Positions 16,603-26,183 are shown, counted from the first letter of the stretch. The stretch: DNA of 48,921 nt from Comamonadaceae bacterium (GCA_008080595.1 VIKI01000083.1:1-48921); one strand, 5' to 3'. Notes: generated from the letters alone by a model not told the origin. A program made the numbers and translations.

Positions 16603-17733
16603 ATGCGAATCATTCGGAAACTTCTTGCAGCGGTACTTTCATTGTCCGGTGTGCTGGCTATGGCGCAAACCGGTGTCACCGACAAGGAAATCCTGATTGG
16701 CCAGTTCGCCGCCATGAGCGGCCCGGCCGCACAGTTGGGTCAACGTATGCAGGTCGGCATGCAAGCGTATTTTGCGGCGGTGAATGCGCAGGGCGGTATC
16801 CATGGCCGCGCCATCAAACTGGTCACGCGCGACGATGGCTACGAGCCCGAAAAAGCCGTTGCTGCGGTGAAAGCACTGATTCAGGAAGACAAGGTGTTTG
16901 CCCTGGCCAGCGCGGTGGGTACCCCCACCGGGCTGGCGGCCTTGCCCATCGTGACCGAGCAGCAAGTGCCGCTGGTGGGCATGTTCACTGGCGCACAGGC
17001 CTTGCGTGAGCCGTTTCACAGGGAGATTTTTCATGTGCGGGCCAGTTATTTTGATGAAACCGAGCGCATCGTGCAGTACCTGACCACACTCGGAATCAAG
17101 AGAATTGCCGTGTTTTACCAAAACGACTCGTATGGCAAAGCCGGCCTGGAAGGTGTGGAACGCGCCATGACCAAACGCCAGCTCAAACCTGTCGCACTCG
17201 GTACGGTGGAGCGCAACAGCGTGGATGTGACCCAGGCCATGGCCAACATTTTGAAAGTGGAACCTGAAGCCATTGTGCAAATCAGTGCCTACAAATCCTG
17301 TGCCGCCTTCATCAAACAGGCCCGTGGCAAAGGGTTTAACGGACAGTTTTTTAATGTGAGTTTTGTCGGCTCCAGTGCGTTGGCACAAGAGCTGGGTGAT
17401 GCCGGTCAGGGCGTGGTGATCTCACAAGTGGTGCCGTTCCCGTTTGGTGCCAAAACGCCGATTGCGCGAGAGTACCAACAGCACATGCAGGCGGCGGGGC
17501 AAAAAGACTTTGACTTTTCCAGCATGGAGGGTTATCTGACAGCCCGTGTGCTGTCGGAAGGCCTGCGCCGTGCGGGCAAAACCCTGACCCGCGAAAGCCT
17601 GATCACCGGCCTGGAAAGTATGAACGATGTGAGCTTGGGCGGATTTACTGTCCACTACAGCGCCAAAGACCACCAGGGCTCCAATTACACGGATCTGACC
17701 TTCATTGGGCGCGGTGGCAAGTTCATGCATTAA
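16603..17733 (+). CDS. Branched-chain amino acid-type ABC substrate-binding protein
   Basis: From the ATG at 16603 (ribosome site GAAGGAAATGAA) this is a 376-residue protein with signal peptide MRIIRKLLAAVLSLSGVLAMAQ and a type I periplasmic binding fold: EILIGQFAAMSGPAAQLGQRMQVGMQAYF, GGIHGRAIKLVTRDDGYEPEKAVAAVKALI, IAVFYQNDSYGKAGLEGVERAM. This is the LivJ/K-like family, common as orphans in Comamonadaceae. The ORF-track start at 16537 adds a hydrophilic stretch before the signal peptide and is unlikely. No transport genes are nearby. Ligand unknown. Confidence 0.85.
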   Translation: MRIIRKLLAAVLSLSGVLAMAQTGVTDKEILIGQFAAMSGPAAQLGQRMQVGMQAYFAAVNAQGGIHGRAIKLVTRDDGYEPEKAVAAVKALIQEDKVFALASAVGTPTGLAALPIVTEQQVPLVGMFTGAQALREPFHREIFHVRASYFDETERIVQYLTTLGIKRIAVFYQNDSYGKAGLEGVERAMTKRQLKPVALGTVERNSVDVTQAMANILKVEPEAIVQISAYKSCAAFIKQARGKGFNGQFFNVSFVGSSALAQELGDAGQGVVISQVVPFPFGAKTPIAREYQQHMQAAGQKDFDFSSMEGYLTARVLSEGLRRAGKTLTRESLITGLESMNDVSLGGFTVHYSAKDHQGSNYTDLTFIGRGGKFMH

Positions 17734-17734
17734 A

Positions 17735-17790
17735 TGCTATTTATTTTATAGCTGTTACCGCTTTGTTAACGGGCTCTACAACCTTATTTT
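17735..17790 (+). repeat. Dispersed repeat copy 3
   Basis: ATAGCTGTTACCGCTTTGTT followed by AACGGGCTCTACAACC, immediately after the binding-protein stop and before the convergent deoA stop. It matches the two-part pattern TAGCTGCTTGCGC...GGGCTACA with drift. It is the only sequence between the two convergent genes, so it may also serve as a shared terminator-like element. Confidence 0.6.
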
Positions 17791-17791
17791 C

Positions 17792-19120
17792 CTAAGAATT
17801 TGAGAGAATGCGACGCACCATCACCGGCATCGGTGTGCAGGCTGCATCACCGATCTGAAGACTGACCAGCAGCGCTAGCCGGGCGCGTTCGGCGCTGGCT
17901 GCATCGGCCGCGTGTACCAGCGCCAGCACGTCACCGGTGTGCACTGGCTGGCCAATCTGGGCAAACTGGGTCAAGCCCACTCGGGCATCGATGGCATCAC
18001 TGGCCTTGCGCCGCCCACCACCGAGCTCCACCACGGCCAGGCCAATGTCGCGGGTCGCCATGCCACTAACCCAGCCGCTGCGTGGTGCGGTTACCGGCAG
18101 TTGCACCGGCGCTTGCGGCAGGTAGTGGCCCGGGCGGTCGGCAAAATCAGCCGGGCCACCCAGCCCGGCTACCATGCGAGAAAAATGCTCCAGCGCCCGT
18201 CCACTGGTCACAGCCTGCTCTGCTTTCTGTAAAGCCTCCGCCTCGGTGACGGCCAGGCTACCCATCAGCAACAGCTCGGCGCTCAGGCCCAGGGTGACTT
18301 GGCTCAGGCGTGGGTCTGCGTTGCCTTTGGCTTTCAAAAAGTCGACCGCCTCCAACACTTCCAGCGCATTGCCACAGGTGTGTCCCAGCACCTGGTTCAT
18401 GTCGGTCAGCCAGGCGCGGGTGGGCAGGCCGGCACCGTTGGCAACTTGCACCAAAGATTCGGCCAGGGTGCTGGCCATGTCCATCGAGTCGGCAAACGCA
18501 CCGTTGCCGACTTTCACATCCATCACCAGGCCTTGTAGCCCGGCGGCGAGTTTTTTGGACAGGATGCTGGCGGTGATCAGCGGCACCGATTCCACGGTGG
18601 CGGTCACGTCACGAATCGCGTACAGCCTGCCGTCTGCGGGGGCCAGATCAGCAGTTTGGCCAATGATGGCGCAACCGGCGGTCTTCAGTACCCGAAACAA
18701 GTTGGCCACGTGAGGCGTGCACTGGTAGCCAGGAATACTGCCGAGCTTGTCCAGCGTGCCGCCGGTGTGGCCCAGGCCGCGGCCCGAGATCATCGGGACG
18801 ATGCCACCACACGCCGCCACGATCGGGGCCAGCATCAGGCTGACCTTGTCGCCCACGCCCCCGGTGGAGTGTTTGTCCAGAACTGGGCCGCGCAGGTCTG
18901 CAGATGTCCAGTCCATCACCAGGCCAGAGTGGGTCATGGCTTGGGTCAGGGCCACGGTTTCATCACGGCTCATGCCTTTGATGAGCATGGCCATGGCCAG
19001 CGCGGCGATCTGGCCCTCGCTCCAGGTGCCGTTGACCAGACCACGGACGAAGTGTTCGATGTGGGTGCGTAACAGCGTGTGGCCGTCGCGTTTGAGGCGG
19101 ATGATTTCCTGGGCCAGCAT
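17792..19120 (-). CDS. deoA: Thymidine phosphorylase
   Basis: A 442-residue enzyme that splits thymidine or deoxyuridine with phosphate to the base and 2-deoxyribose 1-phosphate. KHSTGGVGDKVSLMLAPIVAACGG is the family signature, with SGRGLGHTGGTLDKL carrying the phosphate and base contacts. Length matches E. coli DeoA. The start is 2 bases after the deoC stop, the last gene of the cdd-pnp-deoC-deoA operon. The product would be converted to the 5-phosphate and cleaved by DeoC; no deoB phosphopentomutase is in the window. Confidence 0.95.
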   Translation of the reverse strand: MLAQEIIRLKRDGHTLLRTHIEHFVRGLVNGTWSEGQIAALAMAMLIKGMSRDETVALTQAMTHSGLVMDWTSADLRGPVLDKHSTGGVGDKVSLMLAPIVAACGGIVPMISGRGLGHTGGTLDKLGSIPGYQCTPHVANLFRVLKTAGCAIIGQTADLAPADGRLYAIRDVTATVESVPLITASILSKKLAAGLQGLVMDVKVGNGAFADSMDMASTLAESLVQVANGAGLPTRAWLTDMNQVLGHTCGNALEVLEAVDFLKAKGNADPRLSQVTLGLSAELLLMGSLAVTEAEALQKAEQAVTSGRALEHFSRMVAGLGGPADFADRPGHYLPQAPVQLPVTAPRSGWVSGMATRDIGLAVVELGGGRRKASDAIDARVGLTQFAQIGQPVHTGDVLALVHAADAASAERARLALLVSLQIGDAACTPMPVMVRRILSNS

Positions 19121-19122
19121 GG

Positions 19123-19920
19123 TCAGTAGCCGCTTGAGATGTTGGGTGTTGTACCACTATCGCCACTCAGCACGGCTTCAATGTTGTTGAGCAGGCTGCT
19201 GGCCCCGATGCGAAAACGCTTGGCGGTCAGGGCCTCTGCACCCAGGTAGTGTTGTGTCAACGCTTCAAAAACAATAGCTTCTTGCGCAGTCTTGATGCCG
19301 CCTGAGGCCTTAAAACCTGCATGATTTTGGGCGCAGGAGTGGTTCGCGATGCATTCCAGCATCACCCGCGCCGCCTCGGGCGTGGCGTTCACCGGGGTTT
19401 TGCCGGTGCTGGTTTTCAGGAAGTCGGCCCCAGCGTCCAGCGCCAGTTGGCTGGCGCGAGAGATCAGCTCGGGCGTTTGGAGTTCGCCGGTTTCCAGAAT
19501 CACTTTCAGTACCCGGCCGGGGCAGGCTTGGCGCACTGCGCTCAGCAGGCGGGTCACAGAAGCTTCATCTCCGGCCATCAGTGCCTTGTAGGGCAGCACC
19601 ACGTCCACCTCTTGGGCTCCGGCTTGCACGATCTGCTGGGTGTCACGCACTGCCGCATCCACATCAGTGTTGCCATGCGGAAAATTGGCCACGGCGGCCA
19701 CGGCAATGTGGGGTGGCAGTTGAGCGCGGGCAAAGGCGGCCAGCCGGGGCCAGACACAGACGGCGGCGGTAGGGCCAAACGGGCTTTGGGCACGTTGGCA
19801 GAGTTTGGCAATGTCGTCTTCGGTGTCAGCGTCGTTCAGGCTGGTGAGATCCAGGCAGGCCAGGGCGATGCGGGCGCTGCTGGAGAGGTCATGTGAGCAG
19901 GTGGGGGGTGTTGTGGTCAT
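19123..19920 (-). CDS. deoC: Deoxyribose-phosphate aldolase
   Basis: A 265-residue class I aldolase that cleaves 2-deoxyribose 5-phosphate to glyceraldehyde 3-phosphate and acetaldehyde. The Schiff-base Lys is in DFLKTSTGKTPVNAT and the second catalytic Lys in GFKASGGI; VILETGE is also conserved. It is two bases upstream of deoA. Its acetaldehyde product is also the intermediate handled by EutE in the BMC locus, though the genes are far apart. The stretch encoding TAQEAIVFEA resembles the dispersed repeat core on the other strand, probably by chance. Confidence 0.95.
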   Translation of the reverse strand: MTTTPPTCSHDLSSSARIALACLDLTSLNDADTEDDIAKLCQRAQSPFGPTAAVCVWPRLAAFARAQLPPHIAVAAVANFPHGNTDVDAAVRDTQQIVQAGAQEVDVVLPYKALMAGDEASVTRLLSAVRQACPGRVLKVILETGELQTPELISRASQLALDAGADFLKTSTGKTPVNATPEAARVMLECIANHSCAQNHAGFKASGGIKTAQEAIVFEALTQHYLGAEALTAKRFRIGASSLLNNIEAVLSGDSGTTPNISSGY

Positions 19921-19966
19921 GATGGGTTTGAAGATACGTTGTGGTTTTTACCCGCACAGCGGCAGT

Positions 19967-20166
19967 CTTTGGCGACTTCCTCATACTGGGGTACCAGAAA
20001 TCGTCAGCCGCCAAAGCCAGCCACTGCGCTGGCGTTCTTGATCATTCAAAAATCGAATCAATGGGTTTGATAAACGCTCGCCCGTCCAATATCTTGCGTG
20101 GCAACTGGTATGGGCGGCCCCCGATTTCTGGTACCCCAGTATGAGGAGGCCGCCCATACCGGTTGC
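19967..20166. repeat. REP/BIME-like pair of hairpins with a shared inverted core
   Basis: Two stem-loops lie in opposite orientation. The left has arms CTTTGGCG (19967-19974) and CGCCAAAG (20009-20016). The right has 19-base arms GCAACTGGTATGGGCGGCC (20101-20119) and its complement (20148-20166, one mismatch). Each encloses the same 25-base core (CTCATACTGGGGTACCAG within it), perfectly inverted between 19979-20003 and 20122-20146. The element fills the 287-base gap between the purine nucleoside phosphorylase pseudogene and deoC. The form recalls REP doublets or a small non-autonomous element; I recognise no named family. Confidence 0.7.
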
Positions 20167-20207
20167 CGCGCACGGCGACCCGAAACAAGAGGAACCAGCA
20201 GGCAGCC

Positions 20208-20902
20208 TCAGCATGGCAACTGACCAATGATGTCCGCCAGCAAGCGGCTGGCTTTGGCGCTACCTTCCTGCGCCTGGCTCAAGGTATGGGCATGGCTCAG
20301 GTGCTCTGCCGACAGGCCCGCCCCCAGGTTGGTGATGAACGACAGCGCCAGCACGCGCAGCCCCAGGTAACGCGCCAGAATCGTCTCGGGCACGGTACTC
20401 ATGCCCACCGCATCCGCGCCCAGCAGCCGGGCCATGCGGATTTCCGCCGGGGTCTCAAACTGCGGGCCCAGGAACCAGGCATACACACCTTCAAAAAGCA
20501 TAGCGCCTTGCGCTTGCGCCACCTGCGCTGCAAGGCGTTTTAACTCTGGATCATAGGCATCCACCATGTTGACAAAACGTTCCGACCCGGTGCGGCCCAC
20601 CAAGGGAGAGCGCTGCGGCAGGTTCAGGTGGTCGCTGATCAGCATCAGGCTTTGTGGCGGCATGTCGGTGCGCAAGCTGCCGGCGGCATTGGTTTGCACC
20701 AGCGTGTGGCAGCCCAGGGCGGAAAACCCGGCAGCTCGCTGTAGGGAATCTGGATGGCCCCGGTGAGGTGATCGGTCAAACCGCCCCAGCCCGAGCCCAG
20801 CACCACCGCAATGCGGGCTTGCAGATGAGGTGCGCGTTGGCGGATGGTGTGAATCGCATCAAGGGGGGTGTTCATGGGGCGTGATTCCTGTGGCGTTGTC
20901 AT
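20208..20902 (-). pseudogene. Purine nucleoside phosphorylase, internal deletion and frameshift
   Basis: Two frames form one trimeric-type purine nucleoside phosphorylase. The first holds ARIAVVLGSGWGGLTDHL, the phosphate-binding N-terminus, and IPYSELPGFP. The second resumes with HTLVQTNAAGSLRTDMPPQSLMLISDHLN and runs to VLALSFITNLGAG. Between ELPGFP and the HTLVQTNAAG segment about 45 residues are missing, including the GR.H.YEG loop that carries catalytic His and phosphate contacts, and the frame changes there. Total coding length, about 231 residues, falls short of the roughly 277 expected. Its start overlaps the cdd stop by ATGA. As written it is non-functional, which would break purine salvage in this operon. 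Confidence 0.88.
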
Positions 20903-21336
20903 GTATTGCCCAGATGTTCCGGCCCAAAACTCTCGGGCAACAGGGCACTCAAGGTGTGGCGCGGCCCCTGCGCAGTGTCGTTGGCGCTCAGGATCGGCAT
21001 GCTTGGCGCACCAAACTCGCGTAATTTTTGGCGGCAGCCGCCGCAGGGCATCGTCCAGGCGCTGTTGTTTTTACCGCCTGGGCCGACCACCAGCACCGCC
21101 ATGGCGCGGATGCTGCCGGCCAGCACCATGGCGGCCAAGGCCGCGGCTTCGGCACACAGGCCCTCCGGGTAGGCGGCGTTTTCGACATTACACCCGGCGT
21201 GGATGCGGCCTTGGTCGTCCAGCACGGCTGCGCCAACCGGGTAGCGGGAATAGGGCGCGTAGGCCTGGCGCTGGGCATGGCGGGCGGCATCCAGCAAGGC
21301 TTGTTGCTGGGTTTCGGTGAGGGTAAAGCGGCTCAT
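20899..21336 (-). CDS. cdd: Cytidine deaminase
   Basis: A 145-residue enzyme converting cytidine or deoxycytidine to uridine or deoxyuridine. The zinc site is CAEAAAL plus PCGGCRQ, and CNVENAAYPEGLCAEA is the substrate region, as in homotetrameric cytidine deaminases. It is the first gene of the nucleoside salvage operon and overlaps the phosphorylase gene by 4 bases. Deoxyuridine from this step feeds DeoA directly. Confidence 0.93.
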   Translation of the reverse strand: MSRFTLTETQQQALLDAARHAQRQAYAPYSRYPVGAAVLDDQGRIHAGCNVENAAYPEGLCAEAAALAAMVLAGSIRAMAVLVVGPGGKNNSAWTMPCGGCRQKLREFGAPSMPILSANDTAQGPRHTLSALLPESFGPEHLGNT

Positions 21337-21424
21337 GGCTGCACTTTACCGCGAAGCCGATTCTGATCTTTGATATCGTTCCATCTGCACGCTCACAGGT
21401 GGCGTGATTTAACAGGAGCAAACA

Positions 21425-22240
21425 ATGGCAATGGATGTGGTTGATTACGAGATTTTTGGCACCGACATGCAGTACATCGAGGTCGAGCTTGACCCCGGCG
21501 AAGCCGCCGTGGGTGAGGCGGGAGCCATGATGTACATGCAGGCGGGGATTCAAATGGACACGGTTTTTGGCGACGGCTCGCAGCAGGGCGGCTTCTTTGG
21601 CAAGCTCATGGGCGCAGGCAAGCGCCTGATGACGGGTGAAAACATGTTCACCACCGTTTTTCAGAACGCCGGATCAAGCAAGCAGCGGGTGGCTTTTGCC
21701 GCACCCTACCCCGGCAAGATCATCCCGATGGATTTGAGCACCCTGGGCGGCACACTGCTGTGTCAGAAAGATTCGTTTTTGTGTGCCGCCAAAGGGGTGT
21801 CACTGGGCATTGCCTTTCAGAAAAAGCTGGGCGTGGGTTTGTTTGGTGGTGAGGGCTTCATCATGCAAAAGCTCGAAGGTGATGGCCTGGCCTTTGTTCA
21901 CGCCGGTGGCACGCTGATGGAGCGCACGCTGGCCCCTGGCGAGGTCTTGCGTGTGGACACCGGCTGCGTGGTGGCCTACCAGCCCAGTGTGGACTTTGAC
22001 ATTCAGTACGTGGGCAAGATCAAGTCGGCCTTGTTTGGCGGCGAAGGGCTGTTTTTTGCCACCCTGAGCGGCCCTGGCAAGGTCTGGTTGCAGTCGCTGC
22101 CACTGTCGCGCCTGGCCAATCGCATCATCTTGTCCGCACCTGCTGCGGGTGGCCGTTCTGCCGAACAGGGCTCATTGCTCGGCGGCGGGGTGCTGGGCGG
22201 CAGCTTGTTGGGGGGGCTGGTGGGGGGGAATGACGACTGA
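21425..22240 (+). CDS. TIGR00266/AIM24-family protein
   Basis: A 271-residue protein of the AIM24-like family. It begins [36 protein letters not shown] and shows repeated beta-helical segments ([33 protein letters not shown]-like) with a Gly-rich C-terminal tail ([19 protein letters not shown]) that could insert in membranes. Function in bacteria is unknown. AGGAG lies a few bases upstream of the ATG. The next gene is 200 bases away, past a hairpin. Confidence 0.87.
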   Translation: MAMDVVDYEIFGTDMQYIEVELDPGEAAVGEAGAMMYMQAGIQMDTVFGDGSQQGGFFGKLMGAGKRLMTGENMFTTVFQNAGSSKQRVAFAAPYPGKIIPMDLSTLGGTLLCQKDSFLCAAKGVSLGIAFQKKLGVGLFGGEGFIMQKLEGDGLAFVHAGGTLMERTLAPGEVLRVDTGCVVAYQPSVDFDIQYVGKIKSALFGGEGLFFATLSGPGKVWLQSLPLSRLANRIILSAPAAGGRSAEQGSLLGGGVLGGSLLGGLVGGNDD

Positions 22241-22242
22241 TG

Positions 22243-22286
22243 AGTTTGGAGTTTGACTACCAACTACCAACTCAACACTCCAAACT
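22243..22286. terminator. Stem-loop after the AIM24-family gene
   Basis: AGTTTGGAGT (22243-22252) pairs with ACTCCAAACT (22277-22286). The stem extends by TTGA/TCAA past a one-base bulge, around a loop of CTACCAACTACCAAC. It starts 3 bases after the stop. No long T-run follows, so rho-independent action is uncertain. A 17-base part recurs inverted after ackA. Confidence 0.5.
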
Positions 22287-22444
22287 AATGAGCGGGCAAT
22301 TTGTTTTCGTCGAATGATCAAACGGCAGCTTGACCAGACTGTGCTGACCACACCAGCCATACAGGTTCGGTCATCGACGGGGTAACTGTATCGGTATCGG
22401 GCAAATTTGTCCGATACATTCATACGCATCTACCCGAGCTGCCC

Positions 22445-23128
22445 ATGAACGATTTCACCAGACCTCAAAAAACACCCATCACACCACCGGTTGAAGCTCA
22501 TGCCAACGGGCTGCACATTTGGGGGCGCTTAAGCTCCATCAACGTGCGCAAAGTGGTATGGGCTGCGCAAGAAGTAGGGGTGCCGTTTGTGCGCACCGAC
22601 GCGGGTGCAGGGTTTGGCCTGGTCAACACGCCTGCCTATTTGCAGATGAACCCCAACGCCATGGTGCCGGTGCTGCAAGACGGCCCATTGACGCTGTGGG
22701 AGTCCAACACCATCGTGCGTTACCTGTGCGCCAAATACGCCCCAGGCACGCTCTACCCCGAGGCGCTGGCGGATCGTTTTGATGCCGAACGTTGGATGGA
22801 CTGGCAGCAAACTGCGCTCAACCCTGCAGGTCGGCATGCGTTTTTGCAGTTGATCCGCACACCGGTTGAACAGCGCAAGCCTGATGTGATCCAGACATCC
22901 AACCAGGAAACTGAGGCCTTGTTGAGCATCCTGGATACACAACTGGGCCAACACGCATTTGTCGCTGGCCCGCAGTTCACCATGGCGGACATTCCCGTGG
23001 CCTGCGAGCTTCATCGCTGGTTGGGCCTGCCCCAAAACCGTTTGCCACATCATCACATCGAACGCTGGTATCACACGCTATTACAACGCCCAGCCAGCCG
23101 TGGCGTGCTTGACCTCGCATTGAGCTGA
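22445..23128 (+). CDS. Glutathione S-transferase family protein
   Basis: A 227-residue GST. The thioredoxin-like N-terminal domain has LHIWGRLSSINVRKVVWAAQEVGVPF, with SSIN in the catalytic Ser position, NPNAMVPVLQDG and ESNTIVRYLCAKYA (glutathione-binding ES motif). The helical C-terminal domain includes FTMADIPVACELHRWLGL. Cytosolic. The gene lies 59 bases upstream of the dehydratase-like gene. Substrate unknown. Confidence 0.9.
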   Translation: MNDFTRPQKTPITPPVEAHANGLHIWGRLSSINVRKVVWAAQEVGVPFVRTDAGAGFGLVNTPAYLQMNPNAMVPVLQDGPLTLWESNTIVRYLCAKYAPGTLYPEALADRFDAERWMDWQQTALNPAGRHAFLQLIRTPVEQRKPDVIQTSNQETEALLSILDTQLGQHAFVAGPQFTMADIPVACELHRWLGLPQNRLPHHHIERWYHTLLQRPASRGVLDLALS

Positions 23129-23187
23129 CAGACCCGTCCCCCTGCCCCGCTCTTTCAAACGCCAAAAATCAACGGAACCGTGAACCT

Positions 23188-24147
23188 ATGAATCTGCACC
23201 TGCCCACCCTCCAGGACATCGAAGCCGCCGCCCAGGTGGTGTACCGCGAATTCCAGGCCACGCCGCAATACCGCTGGGCGCTGTTGAGCCAGCGCCTGGG
23301 CGCTGACTGCTGGGTCAAGCACGAGAACCACACCCCGGTAGGTGCCTTCAAGCTGCGCGGTGGACTGACCTACTTTGACCAGCTCAAGCAGCGCGGCGAA
23401 CTGCCCCGCGCCGTTATCAGCGCCACGCGGGGCAACCACGGCCAGAGCATCGGCTGGGCCGCACGGGCACACGGCGTGCCTTGCAGCATCGTGGTGCCAC
23501 AGGGTAACTCGCTGGAGAAAAATGCCGCCATGCGGGCCCTGGGCGTGACCCTGATCGAGGCGGGCGAAGACTTTCAGGAAAGCCGTGAGCACGCCATGCG
23601 GCTTGCCGGGCAAACCGGTGCCCACATGGTGCCCAGCTTTCACCCAGACTTGCTGCGCGGGGTCAGCACCTACTGGTGGGAGTTTTTCAAGGCCGTGCCA
23701 CAGCTCGACGTGGTTTATGTGCCCATCGGCCAGGGCTCGGGCGCGTGTTCAGCCATTGCCGCCAAGCTGGCGCTGGGACACCGCGCAAAAATCGTCGGCG
23801 TGGTGAGCGCCCATGCCACCACCTATGCCGACTCGCTGGCCGCAGGCCATGTGGTGCCCGCCCAGGTCAGCACCCTGCTGGCCGACGGCATGGCCTGCCG
23901 CGTGGCGGATCAGGCGGCGCTTGATGTGCTGGCCCCGCAGCTGGATCACATCGTCAAAGTAAGCGATGCCGAAGTGGCGCAAGCCATGCGCGACCTCTTC
24001 ACCGACACCCACAACGTGGCCGAAGGGGCCGGTGCTGCCAGCTTTGCCGCCGCCATGCAGGAGCGCCACCTGCTGGCAGGTCAGTGTGTGGGCACCACCC
24101 TGAGTGGGGGCAATGTGGATGCCAGCGTGTTTGTCAAAACGCTATAA
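23188..24147 (+). CDS. Threonine/serine dehydratase-like PLP enzyme
   Basis: A 319-residue fold-type II PLP enzyme. The cofactor Lys is near residue 55 in VGAFKLRGGL, SATRGNHGQSIGWAA binds the substrate, and GQGSGACSAI is the phosphate-binding Gly loop. It is the length of catabolic threonine dehydratases or serine racemase-like enzymes and has no regulatory ACT domain. It probably makes a 2-oxoacid and ammonia from a hydroxy amino acid. The stop codon lies inside a dispersed repeat copy. Confidence 0.85.
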   Translation: MNLHLPTLQDIEAAAQVVYREFQATPQYRWALLSQRLGADCWVKHENHTPVGAFKLRGGLTYFDQLKQRGELPRAVISATRGNHGQSIGWAARAHGVPCSIVVPQGNSLEKNAAMRALGVTLIEAGEDFQESREHAMRLAGQTGAHMVPSFHPDLLRGVSTYWWEFFKAVPQLDVVYVPIGQGSGACSAIAAKLALGHRAKIVGVVSAHATTYADSLAAGHVVPAQVSTLLADGMACRVADQAALDVLAPQLDHIVKVSDAEVAQAMRDLFTDTHNVAEGAGAASFAAAMQERHLLAGQCVGTTLSGGNVDASVFVKTL

Positions 24148-24196
24148 CTTTTGTAGTGCCTTGCGCATTATTGACGGAGGCTACATGGCAATTTGA
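24136..24196 (+). repeat. Dispersed repeat copy 4
   Basis: CGCTATAACTTTTGTAGTGC then CTTGCGCATTATTGACGGAG and GCTACATGG follow the same two-part plan as the other copies. The TAA within it is the stop codon of the dehydratase-like gene. Confidence 0.5.
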
Positions 24197-24307
24197 TGGA
24201 AATGTATGGGGTGCGTCGGCTAATGGGAATGGCTCAATACAAGACCTGCCCCTGAAACTCGCTTTCAGACATTAAGATTTCAGCCCCACCTCATTCTGTC
24301 ATTCCCC

Positions 24308-26183
24308 ATGCACGCCACCCTGCAGCGCGTTTTCGGCTACCCCCAATTTCGCCCCGGTCAAGAGACGGTCATGTCGGCCGTGCTGGCGGGGCGCTCGGCG
24401 GTGGCGATTTTCCCGACCGGTGCGGGCAAATCGCTGTGTTACCAGCTGCCGGCGCTGCTGCTGCCGCACCTGACCCTGGTGGTATCGCCACTGTTGGCCT
24501 TGATGCAAGACCAGCTCATCGCCATGCAGCGTCTGGGCATTGCGGCCGAGCGCATCGACTCGACCCAAAGCCGCGAACAAACCCAGGCGGTGATGGCACA
24601 AGCGCGCTCAGGGGCGCTGAAAATTTTGATGATCTCGGTGGAGCGGCTCAACAACGAGCGCTTTCGCAACTTCATCGCCCAGGTGCCGATCTCCCTGCTG
24701 GTGGTGGACGAGGCGCATTGCATCTCGGAGTGGGGGCATAACTTTCGCCCGGACTACCTGAAACTGCCCCGCTACCAGCAGCAATTGGCGATACCGCAAA
24801 CCCTGCTGCTCACTGCCACGGCGACTCCCCCGGTGGTGACCGACATGCAAGCCAAGTTTGGTATTGCGACCCCCGATGTGGTGTGCACCGGCTTTTACCG
24901 CCCCAACCTGAACCTGACGGTGGAGCCAGTCAGCAGCCAGCACAAACTGCCGCGCCTGCTGGCATGGTTGGCGCAGCGCCCACAGCAGCCCAGCATCGTC
25001 TACGTCACGCTGCAACACACGGCGGAACAGGTGGCCGAGCACCTCAGCCGCTACGGCGTGGCGGCCCAGGCCTACCACGCCGGACTGGGCAACGAACAAC
25101 GCGTGGCGATCCAGCAGCAGTTCATGGAAGGCCAGGTCAACTGCGTGGTGGCGACCATTGCGTTTGGCATGGGCATCGACAAAAGCAATATCCGCAACGT
25201 GGTGCATTTTGATTTGCCCAAGTCGATTGAAGGCTACAGCCAGGAAATTGGCCGGGCCGGGCGCGATGGGCTGCCGTCGGACTGCCTGGTACTGGCCAAC
25301 CGCGACAGCTTGCAGGTGCTGGAAAACTTTGTCTACGGCGACACGCCCGAACCGGCGGGCATCCTTGTCCAACCGCAGCAACATTCGCCTGCTGCCGCTG
25401 AAAACCCTGCTGGTGCAACTGGAGCTGCGCGGCATCATTGAATCGCGCTACGCCTATTTTGCCGAGTACCGGTTCCAGTACCGGGCAGAGCCCCAGGCCA
25501 TCCTGGCGCACTTCAGCGGTGAGCGTTTGCAGTTTTTGCAAGCGCTTCTGCACGCCGCGCCACGCGCCAAAACCTGGTGCACGCTGGACTTTGAGGCCTT
25601 GCACCAGAGCTACCCGGCCGAGCACAGCCGTGTCGTCAAGGCACTGGATTACCTGGCCGAGCAAGGCTGGATTGAGCTGGAAGCCAAGCAGATGACCGAG
25701 GTCTACGCGGTGCTGCAGCCGCACGTTGATGCCGAGGCGCTCGGCGCTGAACTGAGCCACTATTTCAAAACCAAAGAAGCCAGCGAAGTGGCCCGCATCC
25801 AGGGCGTGCTGGACTTGTTTGCCAGTGAATCATGCCTGAGCCAGCGCCTGGCGACGTATTTTGGTGACCAGGATGCACCCCAACAGTGCGGACACTGCTC
25901 GGTGTGCCTGGGGCAAACTGCATCCTGGCCAGAGCCGGACAAGCGGCCACCCCTGGCGGGCTTGGGGTTTTCAGCGCTGTGCGCTGAGCTGATGGCGCGA
26001 CACCAGTCGGTTCAGGGAAACGCGCCAAGTGCCGAGCTGTTGACCCGCTTTTTGTGCGGCATCAGCGCCCCGCTGCTCACCCGGCTGAAAGCCCGCAGCC
26101 TGAGCGGTTTTGCCGCGCTGGAGGACTACCCCTACGCGCAGGTGAGGGCCTGGGTACAAGACAGCATCAAGGCAGCCAATTAG
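24308..26183 (+). pseudogene. recQ: RecQ-family DNA helicase, internal deletion and frameshift
   Basis: Two frames make one RecQ. The first has FGYPQFRPGQETVMSAVLAGR, Walker A TGAGKSLCYQLPA, DEAH box LLVVDEAHCISEWG, LLTATAT and the motif VI region SQEIGRAGRDGLPSDC. It runs to YGDTPEPAGI. The second resumes with SLSNRSNIRLLPLKTLLVQLEL and carries the winged-helix region and the zinc site CGHCSVC. About 20 residues that normally join these parts are missing and the frame changes, near 25358-25370. The break falls just after the helicase core, so a truncated protein keeps the ATPase motifs but loses zinc and winged-helix parts. The stop is followed at once by a dispersed repeat. Confidence 0.88.

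Noticed and set aside
19262-19320. Repeat-like AATAGCTTCTTGCGCA inside deoC
   Set aside because: The stretch next to it encodes conserved DeoC residues (GFKASGGI) and the match is partial, so chance similarity is more likely than an inserted repeat.
19981-20227. Two small minus-strand ORFs between deoC and the phosphorylase
   Set aside because: They are produced by the inverted-repeat element and translate the hairpin arms; no protein signal.
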